Shown here piece after piece: positions 45,263 through 54,869 of a stretch of 64,000 bases of DNA. This DNA comes from Flaccisagitta enflata (taxonomy: Eukaryota; Chaetognatha; Sagittoidea; Aphragmophora): assembly GCA_965153355.1 (NCBI GenBank), contig OZ231126.1:88722001-88786000 (forward strand), read 5' to 3'. Below the pieces are notes generated by a model. It was not told the DNA's origin, searched no databases, and worked only from the letters and a program-made list of their open reading frames with translations. The number at the start of each line of letters is the position of its first letter. The stretch's first letter is position 1. Made by a program: the position numbers and the translations under genes.

Positions 45263-45448
45263 TCAACTACAGACTATATGAGAGGCTTTGTCCGTCAGTC
45301 AATCCAACGGTCTGTTGGTCCGTTTGTCCATTCGAGTGGAAAAGTGGAAAAACAAGGGGTCTAGATGCTTGTGTGTTGAGGTTGAGGTTGGGGTGTGGAT
45401 GGGGGTTGGATGCCCCTGTCCACCTGTTTGCAACTCTTGTTTTTTTTC
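45263..45448 (+). mobile_element. B-family element, hairpin decayed
   Basis: CAACTACAGACTATATGAGA, GGCTTTGTCCGTCAGTCAAT, GTGTGGATGGGGGTTGGATG, CCCCTGTCCACCTGTTTGCA and ACTCTTGTTTTTT. It acts as the core of the surrounding E copy. Confidence 0.75.
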
Positions 45449-45497
45449 TCAGCATTTACGACTTTTTTCCAACGGCGATTAGCCGCCTTTATTGGTA

Positions 45498-46119
45498 TTA
45501 ATACTAACAAGAACAAAAGAGAAAAATAGTCCTTAATCCAATTAAGGGACCGCGAGTTTGGTTTGTTTCTCACAACTAAAAGGTGGTTGTGGTAAAAATA
45601 GTAGATTTTGGTCATTTTGGCTTTAAACTGAGCTTCTATCCTTCCAAAATTTAACTGAGATTATAAAACTAGAGCTCAAGAGCTTACCAGTGGTGCAATC
45701 CGCATGTTTCCATCATGTTTTAGTAAAATTTGAGAGCATTTCAAAAATGGAAGGGTAGAAGAAAAAATAAATTCTACTTTTTTTGCCATTTTTGAAAGTA
45801 CATGATCAACTTTAAACACATGGCATTTCTTAACAGTTTAACGCGCAGAGACGAGATTGCGCTCAGATTGTAGATTTTTCGATATAGATCAAAATGGTCA
45901 TAAATTTTGTTTACTTATCTCAAGGGGAAGTAGAGCTATCTCTCGTTAAAGGTGTCGCCAAACATATTTCCTAGGTAGTACTATTACATTTTTCAAGACT
46001 GTAAGCCTCACTTTCATATAAACTTGGTTGTTATAAAAAGAGAAGAGTTCATATGTTGTGTGCCGTTTTGCACCGTTGTTAATGGGGCTGTCCCATTTTC
46101 TGTTCATCCGTCACTTTAA
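45498..46119. other. No gene recognised
   Basis: Unique AT-rich sequence within the presumed intron. No family end or supported exon. Confidence 0.35.
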
Positions 46120-46380
46120 ACATCATTCTGTGATTCTGTTTATCTATCGTTCTATCTATTGATGTATCTAGCAATTCCTCAATCTATCTATTGATCTATC
46201 AATCTATCTAGTGATCTATCAATCTATCTATTGATCTATCAATCTATCTTTGTACCAGTCTTCGCATCGATCATTCTATTCCATTGGATCCAATCACGGT
46301 CTCGCCGCAACCGCACCGCAACGCACCGCACCGCACCGCACCGCACCGCAACGCACCACAACGCACCGCAACGCACCGTA
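46120..46380. repeat. (ATCT)-rich repeat and CGCAACGCAC minisatellite
   Basis: Imperfect TCTATCTATTGATCTATCAA units to about 46250. After a short gap come 5-10-bp units CGCACCGCAACGCACCGCAC over 46308-46380. Confidence 0.9.
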
Positions 46381-46451
46381 AAATCAAACTCGCATGAATT
46401 ATCCGATTTAAACCCACTTGACCTATCACACTCATAACCACCGTTACACCG

Positions 46452-46530
46452 CAGCGGCGTAGGGCAGGAAAATAGGCAGGGGCGTCAGGCCCCAATCTGT
46501 GTCCGACTCAATACTGTGTCTGACTCACTA
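46452..46530. mobile_element. hAT-like left end
   Basis: CAGCGGCGTAGGGCAGG begins here. CAGGGGCGTCAGGCCCC and GTGTCCGACTC repeats follow. The inverted counterpart (GGGGCGTCAGC...CCTACGCCGCTG) ends at 52082. CAGNGGCGTA-type termini are common in hAT elements. Flanking 8-mers (TTACACCG / AATTGTCT) do not match, so this may be two separate ends rather than one 5.6-kb element. Confidence 0.45.
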
Positions 46531-47220
46531 TGTAATTGCATTTATTCACATAACAGTCAAAAGTGGGTGAATAACATGTAGCTTAATTGTTGCAGGGGGG
46601 GATGCAGGTATCAGTACAGAGAAAAAAACTGTTGAGATATCATTTGATAGTCGAAGAAAAAAGAAAAAAAATTATGAAATGAAAAAAGAATTTGTTAGGA
46701 TAAAAAAAATATTTTGAGGATAAAGTATAAAGAATACTAAAGAAAAAAAAATATCAAATGATAAAGAATTATAAGAGATGAAAAGTAGGGTGGAAGGTGG
46801 ATGGGGCCCCTGGTACAAAATTCCAAATCAAGTACTGGTGCCTATTTCTGAGTCAAATTTGATGTTTTTAAAAGTGTTTAAAAACAAAAATCAAAAATCT
46901 GAACTAGGGGCCCAAGGTTTGAAGACAAGAGGTAAAACTGCCGAAAATTGCGGAAAAACGACAAGATCAATATTTCAAGAGAGGTGTTCCTATAATCAGT
47001 TCTGTTACTAAATGACTTAAATGAACCAATTCTCAGCTGCCTCCACTATGAGTACAGTACCATAGGAGCAATGAGAACCTCAGATGGAGGGTCATTTCCT
47101 GCTTCACTATTCTAATGAAATAGCTTCAATTATGGTTTTTCTGAAAGCTGATGAGCAAGAGCTTTGAGTGAATATACTTTTATTCCTCTAGCTCCAACTG
47201 TTGACCAAAAAGAAAAAAAG

Positions 47221-47309
47221 TGCAGCAATACTCGGGATTTGAACCTGTGACACTGAAGAGAAATTATCATCTCAAGTTCATCATTTTATCAACAGAGCTA
47301 TCGCGCCAC
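47221..47309 (-). tRNA. tRNA-like sequence (SINE head or tRNA pseudogene)
   Basis: On the minus strand the 89 nt start GTGGCGCGATAGCTCTGTTG (box A-like, TAGCTCTGTTGA) and contain the box B GGTTCAAATCC at 47235-47245. TTTTTTT follows at the 3' end (47213-47219 complement). A possible anticodon loop TTGAGAT and a long variable stretch recall Leu/Ser-type tRNA. The acceptor stem does not pair well, so a functional tRNA is unlikely. It lies inside the large foldback and could be the promoter head of a SINE. Confidence 0.5.
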
Positions 47310-47749
47310 ATGCAATATAAAGAAATCAATTGGCGGTTTTCTTATGAATCACTTGATTTGGAATTTTGTGTTCACTCAATACCTCGGACCATCAGCTTTC
47401 AGAAAAACCAAAGCTTTAAGTTCTTCCTTTAAACAGTGAGAATATAGAGGGCCCTCTTTCCACTGCTCTTATTGCTCCCATTGTACTGTACATAAAATAC
47501 TGTCATCAGGTGTAGGGGGAAAAGATCCAAGGGTTGAGGGGCCCCTTGGGGGCCCATGCAGGGGCCCAAAAGATTCAAAATCATAAAAAATGATAAAAAT
47601 TTAGCCATTGTTTCTAGTTTTATTGCTTCTATTCTAGTGGAGTGCTGAATTTTCTGTAAAGAAACTGTCAACTGATGGGATGGAACTAGTTTAAAGCAAA
47701 ATGACCTGTGTAGGGGGCCATCCAGAGGGCTCACATTTGCGTGCTTCGC

Positions 47750-48270
47750 ATAGCAAGAAATTTGATTTTCTTCTCGTCCCGCTAACCCAACATGGAGTGA
47801 AAAAAATCATGAAGATAACCGTTTTCCTTTTCTCAAAATTCCTTCATCTTCCGTTTTTGTTTTGGCCTTAAAGTTTACTCAGATTTCCCAGAATTCAGCA
47901 AAATCCTGTGTAGTCTTGTTACAAAAGGAACAATTGTTAGTTTTAGAAGATCATGATTTTTGTGAAAATAAATTAAAATATCAGAGCATAAGTAATGTAA
48001 GAGCTTGTGAAAATGCAAATTAACAATTCTCTAAAGAGAAGAAATATATAAAAGCTAATTCAAAGAAGATTAGCATACTTTTTTATCCCACTGCAATATA
48101 CAAATTAGGCTCTCAAAAACAATTTTCTAAAAAACGGAAGATGAACAATTTTTGATAAAAGAAAAATGGTAAGGGTCCTAAAATTAGCCACTCCACATTA
48201 GGTAAAGAGGATGAAAAGAAATAAGCAACTTTTGCTATGTGAAGCACCCAAGGCTCACATTGCTCAAAAT
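47750..48270. repeat. Family J repeat
   Basis: GCTTCGCATAGCAAGAAATT, TCGTCCCGCTAACCCAACAT, GAAGATAACCGTTTTCCTTT and TTTGCTATGTGAAGCACCCA (48233) are shared in the same order with 54870-56010. The outer words GCTTCGCATAGCAA and TTGCTATGTGAAGC are inverted repeats, so J is another foldback-like element. Confidence 0.6.
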
Positions 48271-48299
48271 GGCTAGAAAAAAACCAAGGACAACCCTTT

Positions 48300-48530
48300 A
48301 CAGTCGCATGCGGTTGTTAATACCATAAGACCAAAAGACTAAAAAACCAAAAGACTAAGAGACTAAATGTAAATTGATTTAAATTAACTTTAAATAACTA
48401 AAAATGACTTAAAATGGTATAAAACAACAGAAAAAAGCTAAGTGTTACGGACAGATGGATGGACGGATGGATGGATGGACCAACAGACAGACAGACAGTG
48501 GGTTATGGAGTCGCGTGCACGCGACTAAAA
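48300..48530 (-). mobile_element. A2-subfamily element, complete, ~230 bp
   Basis: CAGTCGCATGCGGTTGTTAA far-end word, ACCAAAAGACTAAGAGACTA and AACTAAAAATGACTTAAAAT core, GGATGGACGGATGGATGGAT, AGTGGGTTATGGAG and hairpin GTCGCGTGCACGCGAC (perfect 16-bp palindrome) with TAAAAA. Confidence 0.85.
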
Positions 48531-48956
48531 ATCTTGGAAATTTTGTCATTTTTTGGCTTCTTATAAATTCTTTCTTCAGATTCTATCTTCTAGCGTGTTG
48601 GAACTTGTTAACACAAAGATGGAGCAATGAATATTCTGTACAGATACATAACCAAATAGAGATAAGCAGTGAGTATCAAATATAAATAACTTATCCTGGG
48701 TAAAATTGTCATTGCAGAGAGCAAGAGAAGGGGGGAGGGGCGGATGTGTGCCTTTTTGACTTGGGTGGATACCTTTCAGAAAAACCATGATTCAAGCTTC
48801 TCCATTGATGTGTTGAAGCAGGAAAGATTCTTTTTTGTGGGCCGCCTTGTTTCTACTGTTCTGTAGCCCTCTGAGCCCTTTACCAGTTCCAACACACCAA
48901 ATTCCAATAGCTATACAAAGATTGCAGCCCTTAATTGTCAAAGGAGCAAAAACAAT

Positions 48957-49139
48957 GTTGGATGCAGGGCTACCTTAGTTGCATGTGGGTGGCAAAAGAA
49001 AAAAGCCTAACAATACATTAGGGCAGGAACAGTAATGCAATAACTGCCCTTATATGCCAAAAAAGTAAAAAAACTAGTTAGACTGACGGATGGACTGACG
49101 GACAAAGTGGATGGTAGAGTTGTGTGCATGCAACTAAAA
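48957..49139 (-). mobile_element. A-family element with GTTGCATG stem
   Basis: GATGCAGGGCTACCTTAGTT, far-end word AGTTGCATGTGGGTGGC, ATTAGGGCAGGAACAGTAAT, GGACTGACGGACAAAGTGGA and hairpin GTTGTGTGCATGCAAC with TAAAAA. The body is A-type but both stem sites carry GTTG...CATG. Confidence 0.85.
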
Positions 49140-49390
49140 ATGTCAATTCTGGCTATTTTGAGCACATTGAATTTCCTGGATGAGCCTCTAGGGATTCCTA
49201 ACCTTCTTTTCTTTACTAAATCCCTTAAACCAGTGATAGAATCAGTACAGAGAATTAAAAACACTATTATCATAAAAATTACAAGTTACCTCACCACTGC
49301 AGGTTCTTATAGGGTTATTGTTGTCAAATGAAAAAACGATTTTATGTGACGAATTGTCATCGCAAGCACCAGTAGTATTATACTGAAAAT
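49140..49390. other. Foldback interior, no gene
   Basis: GAATTTCCTGGATGAGCCTC and CAGTACAGAGAATTAAAAAC resemble units of the tandem array at 50210-50740. Confidence 0.4.
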
Positions 49391-49585
49391 GACTTATAAT
49401 TTTATGATGGAGAGTACAGTGCAGAATAGCAAAAACGAACAATTTTGCCTAAATTTTTGAATACCACTTTGGGCATCATCATCAGAGGCAGAATCTGATG
49501 ATGATGCCCAAAGTGGTATTTGAAAATATAGGCAAAATTGTTCGTTTTGCTATTCTGCACTGTACTCTACATTGTAAAATTACAA
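49391..49585. repeat. ~95-bp-arm palindrome
   Basis: AGAGTACAGTGCAGAATAGC, AACGAACAATTTTGCC and ACTTTGGGCATCATCATCAG are mirrored by CTGATGATGATGCCCAAAGT and GCTATTCTGCACTGTACTCT. The loop is about 9 bp (GGCAGAA). Arms are nearly identical. Confidence 0.9.
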
Positions 49586-50209
49586 GTTGTTTTGAAAAAA
49601 GATTTTAACTATTGTACACAGTCGGTGAATATTTGGAATTAATTCTTTCAAAAAGTACAAAACAATATCAATTTGAAATATATTATTTCCAGTTAAAGCC
49701 TATTTACACCCATAGTTTTCATTTTTCATTTGTTCATTTTTGCTGTAATTTGGTCTCATTTCTGAACAGTTTAAGCTACAGATGCAAGATCTCAAATGAA
49801 AGATAATTGAAATATCTTTCATTTGATGCTGGCCTATGTGGCTCAAACTGTTTGAAAAATAGAGCTATTCTAATAAAAATTGTTGTTATAAAAAAAAATC
49901 AATTTAGCTGACACTGTGAATACTCATTTTTATTTAAATTGATGTTACAGAATAAGTATTTGGCCTAGACCCAAATATTCTTACAAAAAATATCAAATAT
50001 TAGAAAAAAAAATAATTCCAGATTATTGAAATGATGCGTTTTGTAATAAAAGCTTAATACATTTTACACTAGAGAATAATCACCCTGTAAATTTTTGTTT
50101 TTACATTAATTGACCAATGGACCATGGTACTGATGGATGAACAGATGGATGGACAAAGTCTTAGTCCTGAGCCTGCAACTAAAATAGCGGCTAAAACACT
50201 AAGGTGTTG
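49586..50209. other. AT-rich, one truncated A-family hairpin side
   Basis: At 50110-50175, GGATGAACAGATGGATGGAC, AAAGTCTTAGTCC and TGCAACTAAAA are a decayed A/B end. AAATGAAAGATAATTGAAAT and ATCTTTCATTTGATG near 49793-49828 form a small inverted repeat. Confidence 0.45.
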
Positions 50210-50760
50210 GTTAATTTATATCCTTGAAGTCCCTGGTTTGGCCTCCCAATCTTCACTTTTGTTCTCAATAAGTTCTCACGTACTAGATAGTACTTGTTCA
50301 GGATATCAAGCATGCTATCATTAAAACAGTAAAGAAATTAACAAAAATTCCAAGATTTTCAGATATTTTTGCTTCTTTGAGTCCTGTGAGCCCTATGCAC
50401 AAGTCCTTTAGGGATCATCAACCTTCACTTTTGATTTCAATAAGTTGCCATACACTAGATGATAGTACCTGCACAGAGAATTTGACACTCCATTGTTGTA
50501 AAAACTTAAAAATAGCAAATATACCACAACTTTGGTTATTTTGTGCCATTTTGAGCCCTTTAAGCCCTCAGAACAGCCCCCCAGACAGATCCTCAACCTT
50601 CAATTCTGTTTCAAAGTAGTTCCTACCCAATGGATGACTGTTTCTGTACAAAGAATTCAGCTCTCTGATGTTGTAGAAGCAGAAAGAACAAGCAAAAATG
50701 ATAAGATTTTCATAGCTTTTTGCTATCTGAAATTTATTGGGCTTCTTGCATGGGCCCTTC
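50210..50760. repeat. ~155-bp tandem array, about four diverged copies
   Basis: Each copy has an AACCTTCACTTTTGATTTCA-type word, then AAGTTGCCATACACTAGATG, ATAGTACCTGCACAGAGAAT and a CTTTGAGTCCTGTGAGCCCT-type word. Short frames run through but differ between copies. Confidence 0.7.
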
Positions 50761-50874
50761 AGGGGCCCCCATAACTTGCTTCTGTGTCACCACAAGAGGT
50801 GACAATATTTATAGTTCATGAAATGAAGGTAGCTGAGAAATAATTCATCAAAGTCATATAGTAAAAGAACTGAT

Positions 50875-51019
50875 TACCAATAAAGGCGGCTAAATCGCCG
50901 ACCGGAAAAAAGTCGTAAATGGAAGTCTCTTTTTTCAAAGTCCCAAACCGAAAATGGAAAATTTTATTTCTCCCCTATGTTTCAAAAAGTCAAATTACGT
51001 AATTCGACTTTTTTCCAAT
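50875..51019 (+). mobile_element. Minimal E-family element, 145 bp
   Basis: TACCAATAAAGGCGGCTAAA start (hairpin GGCGGCTAAATCGCC), GGAAAAAAGTCGTAAATGGA, AAAATTTTATTTCTCCCCTA and terminal hairpin AGTCAAATTACGTAATTCGACTT with TTTTCC. It has no microsatellite core, which defines the minimal family E unit. Confidence 0.85.
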
Positions 51020-51539
51020 AAGAACAGGTTTCCTGAAATCTCGATTTCAGCTTATTTTCGCGATTTTTGCGACTTTCGGCGATTTTACCTCTTGTCTTCA
51101 AACCAGGGGCCCCTGTTCAAAATTTCAGATTTTGGTTTTGGGAACTGTTTTAAGGACTTTCAAAAACATTAAATTTGATTAAAAAAAGGGCACCAGGTCC
51201 TAATTCCAACCTACCCAATGCACCTTCAACCCTATCAGAAAAGAATCTATAAATGAAAAAGTGTTGAATTATAAAAAAATGATAAAATTTTTTTTCTCAA
51301 TATTTTGATATATTTCAATAATTGAAATGATTTACTGATCTTAGCCTGTGTGCCTCCCCTGGCCATATTTCCCTGAGGGGAATCTATTTCAACAACAATC
51401 ATTTCCACTCATTTTCATAGAGTGTTTTTAGCATTTATTTCAAATTGGCTTTGTATCTACAGTGACTCAAATCTATCTTACTAGTGTTGGCACAGCTTCA
51501 CAGGGTCAACAGGACAAAACCTTACTTTCTTTCCAACTT

Positions 51540-51985
51540 TTTCCTTCTCCCATTTTATTTGTTTTCTTTCTTTCTTTTATATTTCTCAGAGTCAACAAGA
51601 CAAAATGACCTTACTTTTTTTCCCCACTTTCTTTCCTCTCCCATTTCTTTCTTCTTTCTTTCTTTCTCTTTTTTTTTCTATTCATTTTTTTTTATTGTCT
51701 TTTTTCTTTCTATCTTTACTTTTTTTTTATCTTTCTTTCTTTTGTTCTTTTTTTCTTTCTTTCTTTCATTCATTCATTCATTCATTCATTCATTCATTCA
51801 TTCATTCATTCATTCATTCATTCATTCTTTCTTTCTTTCTTTCTTTTTTTCTTTCTTTTTCTCTCTCTCTATTAATTTATCTTTCTTAGTTTCTTTCTTA
51901 CTCCGTAAAACCTTTTATTTCAGTCCCATTTGTTTTTTTTTTCTTTTTTTCAACCTCTTTTCCTTTTTTTCTTTTTTTTTTTGAA
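51540..51985. repeat. Pyrimidine-rich tract with (ATTC)n
   Basis: TTTC/TTTTC sequence throughout with 15 or so ATTC units at 51765-51826. The long Phe/Ser frames are artefacts. Confidence 0.9.
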
Positions 51986-52019
51986 CAATTGTATCAGACT
52001 ACTATCTGTGTCCGACTGC

Positions 52020-52082
52020 CATCCATGTCCGACTGTAGGGGCGTCAGCTCACGCCCCTGACGCCTCTCCTCCTACGCCGCTG
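52020..52082. mobile_element. hAT-like right end
   Basis: GTCCGACTGTAGGGGCGTCA, GCTCACGCCCCTGACGCC and the terminal CCTACGCCGCTG are the inverse of the sequence at 46452-46500. It ends 32 bp from the splice donor of the transmembrane exon. Confidence 0.45.
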
Positions 52083-52119
52083 AATTGTCTCACACCCATG
52101 ACATTGACATTGCACTCAC

Positions 52120-52455
52120 CATGATCCAACACGAGAAAGGCTCGGGAGGTTTGTCGGTTGGGAGATTTGTCATTGCTTCGGTGGTTCTTTCGTTGCTGTT
52201 GATGCTGCAGTTTTAGATGTTGCTGTCTTTGTTGTTTTGTATGATGAGGATGATATCGTTGGAGTTGATTACTGTCTTCGTTGTTGTTGTCTGATCGAAG
52301 TGGCGGTGGTGTTGGCGGAGATCGGAATCTGAGTCGGCGCCAGGTTCGAACGCACCAAGACTCTCTCGAGATGGCGCAGTTGAGAGTTAATAGGAGGAAG
52401 AGGAGGAAGAGGAGCACGCCCAAGCTCAATATCACCGGCCCGGCTCTTTCATCCT
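52120..52455 (-). CDS. Exon of a single-pass membrane protein
   Basis: This is the best-supported coding piece. On the minus strand it lies between a classical acceptor (TTCGAATTTGCAG|AG) and donor (CATG|GTGAGT), is exactly 336 nt (phase 1 at both ends) and is open throughout. After DERAGP, residues 7-28 form a strong hydrophobic segment (VILSLGVLLFLLFLLLTLNC) followed by a basic stop-transfer region (SWCVRTWRRLRFR). A Pro-rich stretch (SPPTPPPL) and a Gln/His/Asn-rich tail come next. This suggests a type I membrane protein with its extracellular part encoded upstream, beyond or between the transposons at 52500-64000, where I could not identify it. The phase-1 end fits the exon at 42733-43418. 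Homology not recognised. Confidence 0.68.
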
Positions 52456-52532
52456 CTGCAAATTCGAATATTATAGACGCGCGTATGGAAAAATAAATAT
52501 TGGAAAGAGGGGGAAGGGGAATTTGCAAGAGC

Positions 52533-52702
52533 TTTTTTAGATGCGTCCACGCATCTCTATAAGAGGCTTTGTCCGTCCGTCGGTCGGTCCGTCGGTTGGT
52601 TGGTCCGTCGGTCGGTCCGTCACGCTCGAGTTGAAAACGATCGCAAATGATCGCAAAGTCGATTTCATCATTTTATATTCTGACATGGGCTGATGCAATG
52701 TT

Positions 52703-52800
<98 letters not shown>

Positions 52801-52856
52801 TCATTAACTAGCTAACCAGCATGTGGACGCATCGTTGTAACCCCGGGTTACTTGTT
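52533..52856 (+). mobile_element. C/B chimeric element with (GA)n core
   Basis: TTTTTAGATGCGTCCACGCA hairpin (GATGCGT/ACGCATC), CTATAAGAGGCTTTGTCCGT, GTCGGTTGGTTGGTCCGTCG, ACGCTCGAGTTGAAAACGAT (B-like), GA repeat at 52706-52797, far end TGTGGACGCATCGTTGTAAC and CCCGGGTTACTTGTTTT (B-like). It lies just upstream of the transmembrane exon. Confidence 0.85.
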
Positions 52857-52941
52857 TTAATCGCACTCAGTTTTAATTCGTTAACTCTGCTCACATGCTA
52901 ACTATCTGTTTATTCTTTCTCTGTTCTCAGCTCAATATTTC

Positions 52942-53190
52942 GTTTTAGTCGCTTGCTAAACGACTCTACAAGAGGGTGTGCCCCTTGGTAGGTAGGTCTA
53001 TCTGTCCGTCTGCAACTCGAAAATTAGGATGAAGGGAAATCGGCTGGGTAAGTGATTTCTGGGCATTACTGTGTTTGCCCTGCCCAGCCACATTACAGCC
53101 CCCGCCCACTCATTCACTGCCCCTGCCCACCTGCGATGCTGCCCCTGCCCATCCATGCGCGCACTTATTGGCCCTGTTTCCGGCCTTGTT
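52942..53190 (+). mobile_element. A-family element, complete, ~249 bp
   Basis: TTTTAGTCGCTTGCTAAACGACT hairpin end, CTACAAGAGGGTGTGCCCCT, GGTAGGTAGGTCTATCTGTC, four CCCCTGCCCACC-type words, far-end CATGCGCGCACTTATTGGCC and TTTCCGGCCTTGTT. The stem is GTCG/CGAC only. Confidence 0.8.
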
Positions 53191-53317
53191 ATTTTCTGCT
53201 CCATTCATTTACTCAGTCTCTGCCTCATTAATTCTCTCTCCGCTTCATTCAATCATTTGGTCATTCCCCTCAGCTCGCTGGTTTGCTCAGTGGAAGATGT
53301 CATTTCTCATTCGCTTA

Positions 53318-53752
53318 CAGACTGAATGAAAATACAACGAGAGGAGTCCAGAGGAGTGAGCCCAATCTATAGCAGTACCCCCTGCAGCCAATTCAGGAGG
53401 TGCTACATGGTCATGTAGGGTACTAATCGAAAGCTTATGTTAATACAAGTGGCGCCATCAAAGGGATTTGGAAGATTCAGCTCTGTTCATGAGATACAGC
53501 CCTTTAAAGGGTCCAAATTTGCGGTTTTGAAAAAAAGTTGAAAAAAGCTTGTTTTGAGCACTCCTATAGCCTATATCTTAGTAAATGGGAGGAAAATGAG
53601 AAATCGCCTCAATGGCGCCACTTAAATCAACAAAAGCAGTTGATTGATACCCTATTTGACCTCATATCACTTCCTATATGGGCCGTAGGGGGTACTGCTA
53701 TAGATTAAGGTCACTCCTCTGGACTCCTCTCGTTGTATTTTCATTCAGTCTG
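53318..53752. mobile_element. TA-flanked palindromic element (435 bp)
   Basis: The ends CAGACTGAATGAAAATACAA and TTGTATTTTCATTCAGTCTG belong to inverted repeats that are identical over at least 41 bp and continue imperfectly inward (CTATAGCAGTACCCCC on the left). TA lies directly outside both ends (53316-53317 and 53753-53754). The length, TA target and lack of coding fit a Tc1/mariner-type MITE; the identical termini suggest a recent insertion. Confidence 0.85.
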
Positions 53753-53879
53753 TACAACATTCACGCAATCGAAGACTGTGCGGTATTTATTCAATTGAAA
53801 ATCGGATTCTAAAGCATGCAACAGCATTCAATAGAAAATGTAGTTTACATGCAACGGTCACTCAATGCACGATCTCGTT

Positions 53880-54665
53880 CACAGGCAACACTCAATCAGG
53901 GGAGGATCTCGTTTGCATGCAAAGTTCAATTATTGGCATGCAAATTCACTCAAAGGTGGATCTTATTTCTATAGAAAGTTCATTAAATGATGGGCAGTGG
54001 TATAATACACAGGATTGGGATTGGTAGGTCTCAATTTTCTAGCAACATTCATTCGATGATTCGTTTCATTTTAATGCAACATTCACTCTTTGTGGAAACA
54101 AGATCGACCTTTGAGTGAATCACTCAAAGGTCGATCTTGTTTCCATAAAAAGTTTCTTTAATAATAGGCAGTGGTGTATTACACAAGGTAGCCATTGGTA
54201 GGTCTCATTTGCTTGCAATATTTATTCAGTGGTTTTTTCATTTTAAAGCAGCACTCACTCAAAAGTAAATCTCATTTCCATAAAAAGTTCATTGAGGGAT
54301 GGGCAGTGGTGTATTACACAAGGTTGCCATTGGTAGGTCTCATTTGCTTGCAACATTCATTCAATGGTTAGTTTTATTTTCATTCAACATTCATTCAAAT
54401 GTGGATCTTATTGTGATAAAAAGTTTTTTCAATGGTAGGCAGTGGTGTATTAATCACATGAGGTTGCCATAGGTAGTTCTCATTTGCTTGCAATATTCAT
54501 TCAGTGGTCCGTTTCGTTTTAAAGCAGCACTCACTCAAAGGTAAATCTCATTTCCATAAAAAGTTCATTGAGTGATGGGCAGTGGTGTATTACATAGGGT
54601 TGCCATCGGTGGGTCTCATTTGCTCGCAACATTCATTCAATGGTATGTTTTTTTTTCATTCACAA
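53880..54665. repeat. ~138-170-bp tandem array, about five copies
   Basis: Units carry AAAGGTGGATCTTATTTCTA-type, CATAAAAAGTTCATTGAGTG, GGGCAGTGGTGTATTACACA and TTGCCATTGGTAGGTCTCAT words. GGCAGTGG occurs near 53994, 54164, 54301, 54439 and 54579. At 54095-54140 an inner inverted repeat (ACAAGATCGACCTTTGAGTG / CACTCAAAGGTCGATCTTGT) is perfect. Confidence 0.85.
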
Positions 54666-54693
54666 GCATTTTCAATCATTCCGATCAAACCTA

Positions 54694-54842
54694 AGGTAAG
54701 TTTCCATGCAGTTGTGTCCACTTCTGGGCGGATTGTGCCAGCCGACATAGTGAAACCTGAATGGAAAAAACAGGCAATGGCATTATTTAAAAAACCTTAC
54801 ATATCCTACACATCCTGTACATCACTTTTTATGCCTGCATAA
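54694..54842 (+). other. Possible coding scrap, weak
   Basis: A donor-like AAG|GTAAGTTT at 54694 and an acceptor-like TTCCATGCAG at 54710 frame a sequence that then reads VVSTSGRIVPADIVKPEWKK in the open frame, more protein-like than its neighbours. The intron would be only about 16 nt, so both sites cannot be used together. It may be a decayed exon or transposon piece. Confidence 0.2.
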
Positions 54843-54869
54843 ATTTTCTGCTTCATATAACGTTTGTGC

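Larger units (their letters stand above)
44316..45497 (-). mobile_element. E-family element with nested D and B pieces
   Basis: Starts GAAAAAAGTCGAAGAATACC with CTTCGGCTTTTTGAG (hairpin). It is interrupted by a D foldback at 44378-44985. The E body resumes (GAAATTGATAGCTAAGAAAG, TGACGCCAAGCAGAATTCTG), a truncated B element occupies 45263-45448, and it ends TTTACGACTTTTTTCCAACG and GCGATTAGCCGCCTTTATTG. Confidence 0.78.
46600..51330. mobile_element. Large foldback, arms ~400 and ~270 bp, 4.7 kb apart
   Basis: Left-arm words GGCCCCTGGTACAAAATTCC, GTCAAATTTGATGTTTTTAA, CTAGGGGCCCAAGGTTTGAA and GACAAGAGGTAAAACTGCCG are inverted at 51050-51240 (TTTTACCTCTTGTCTTCAAA, CCAGGGGCCCCTGTTC, AAACATTAAATTTGATTAAA). 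Between them lie a tRNA-like sequence, a family J piece, A elements, a palindrome and a tandem array. No transposase frame was found. Confidence 0.6.
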
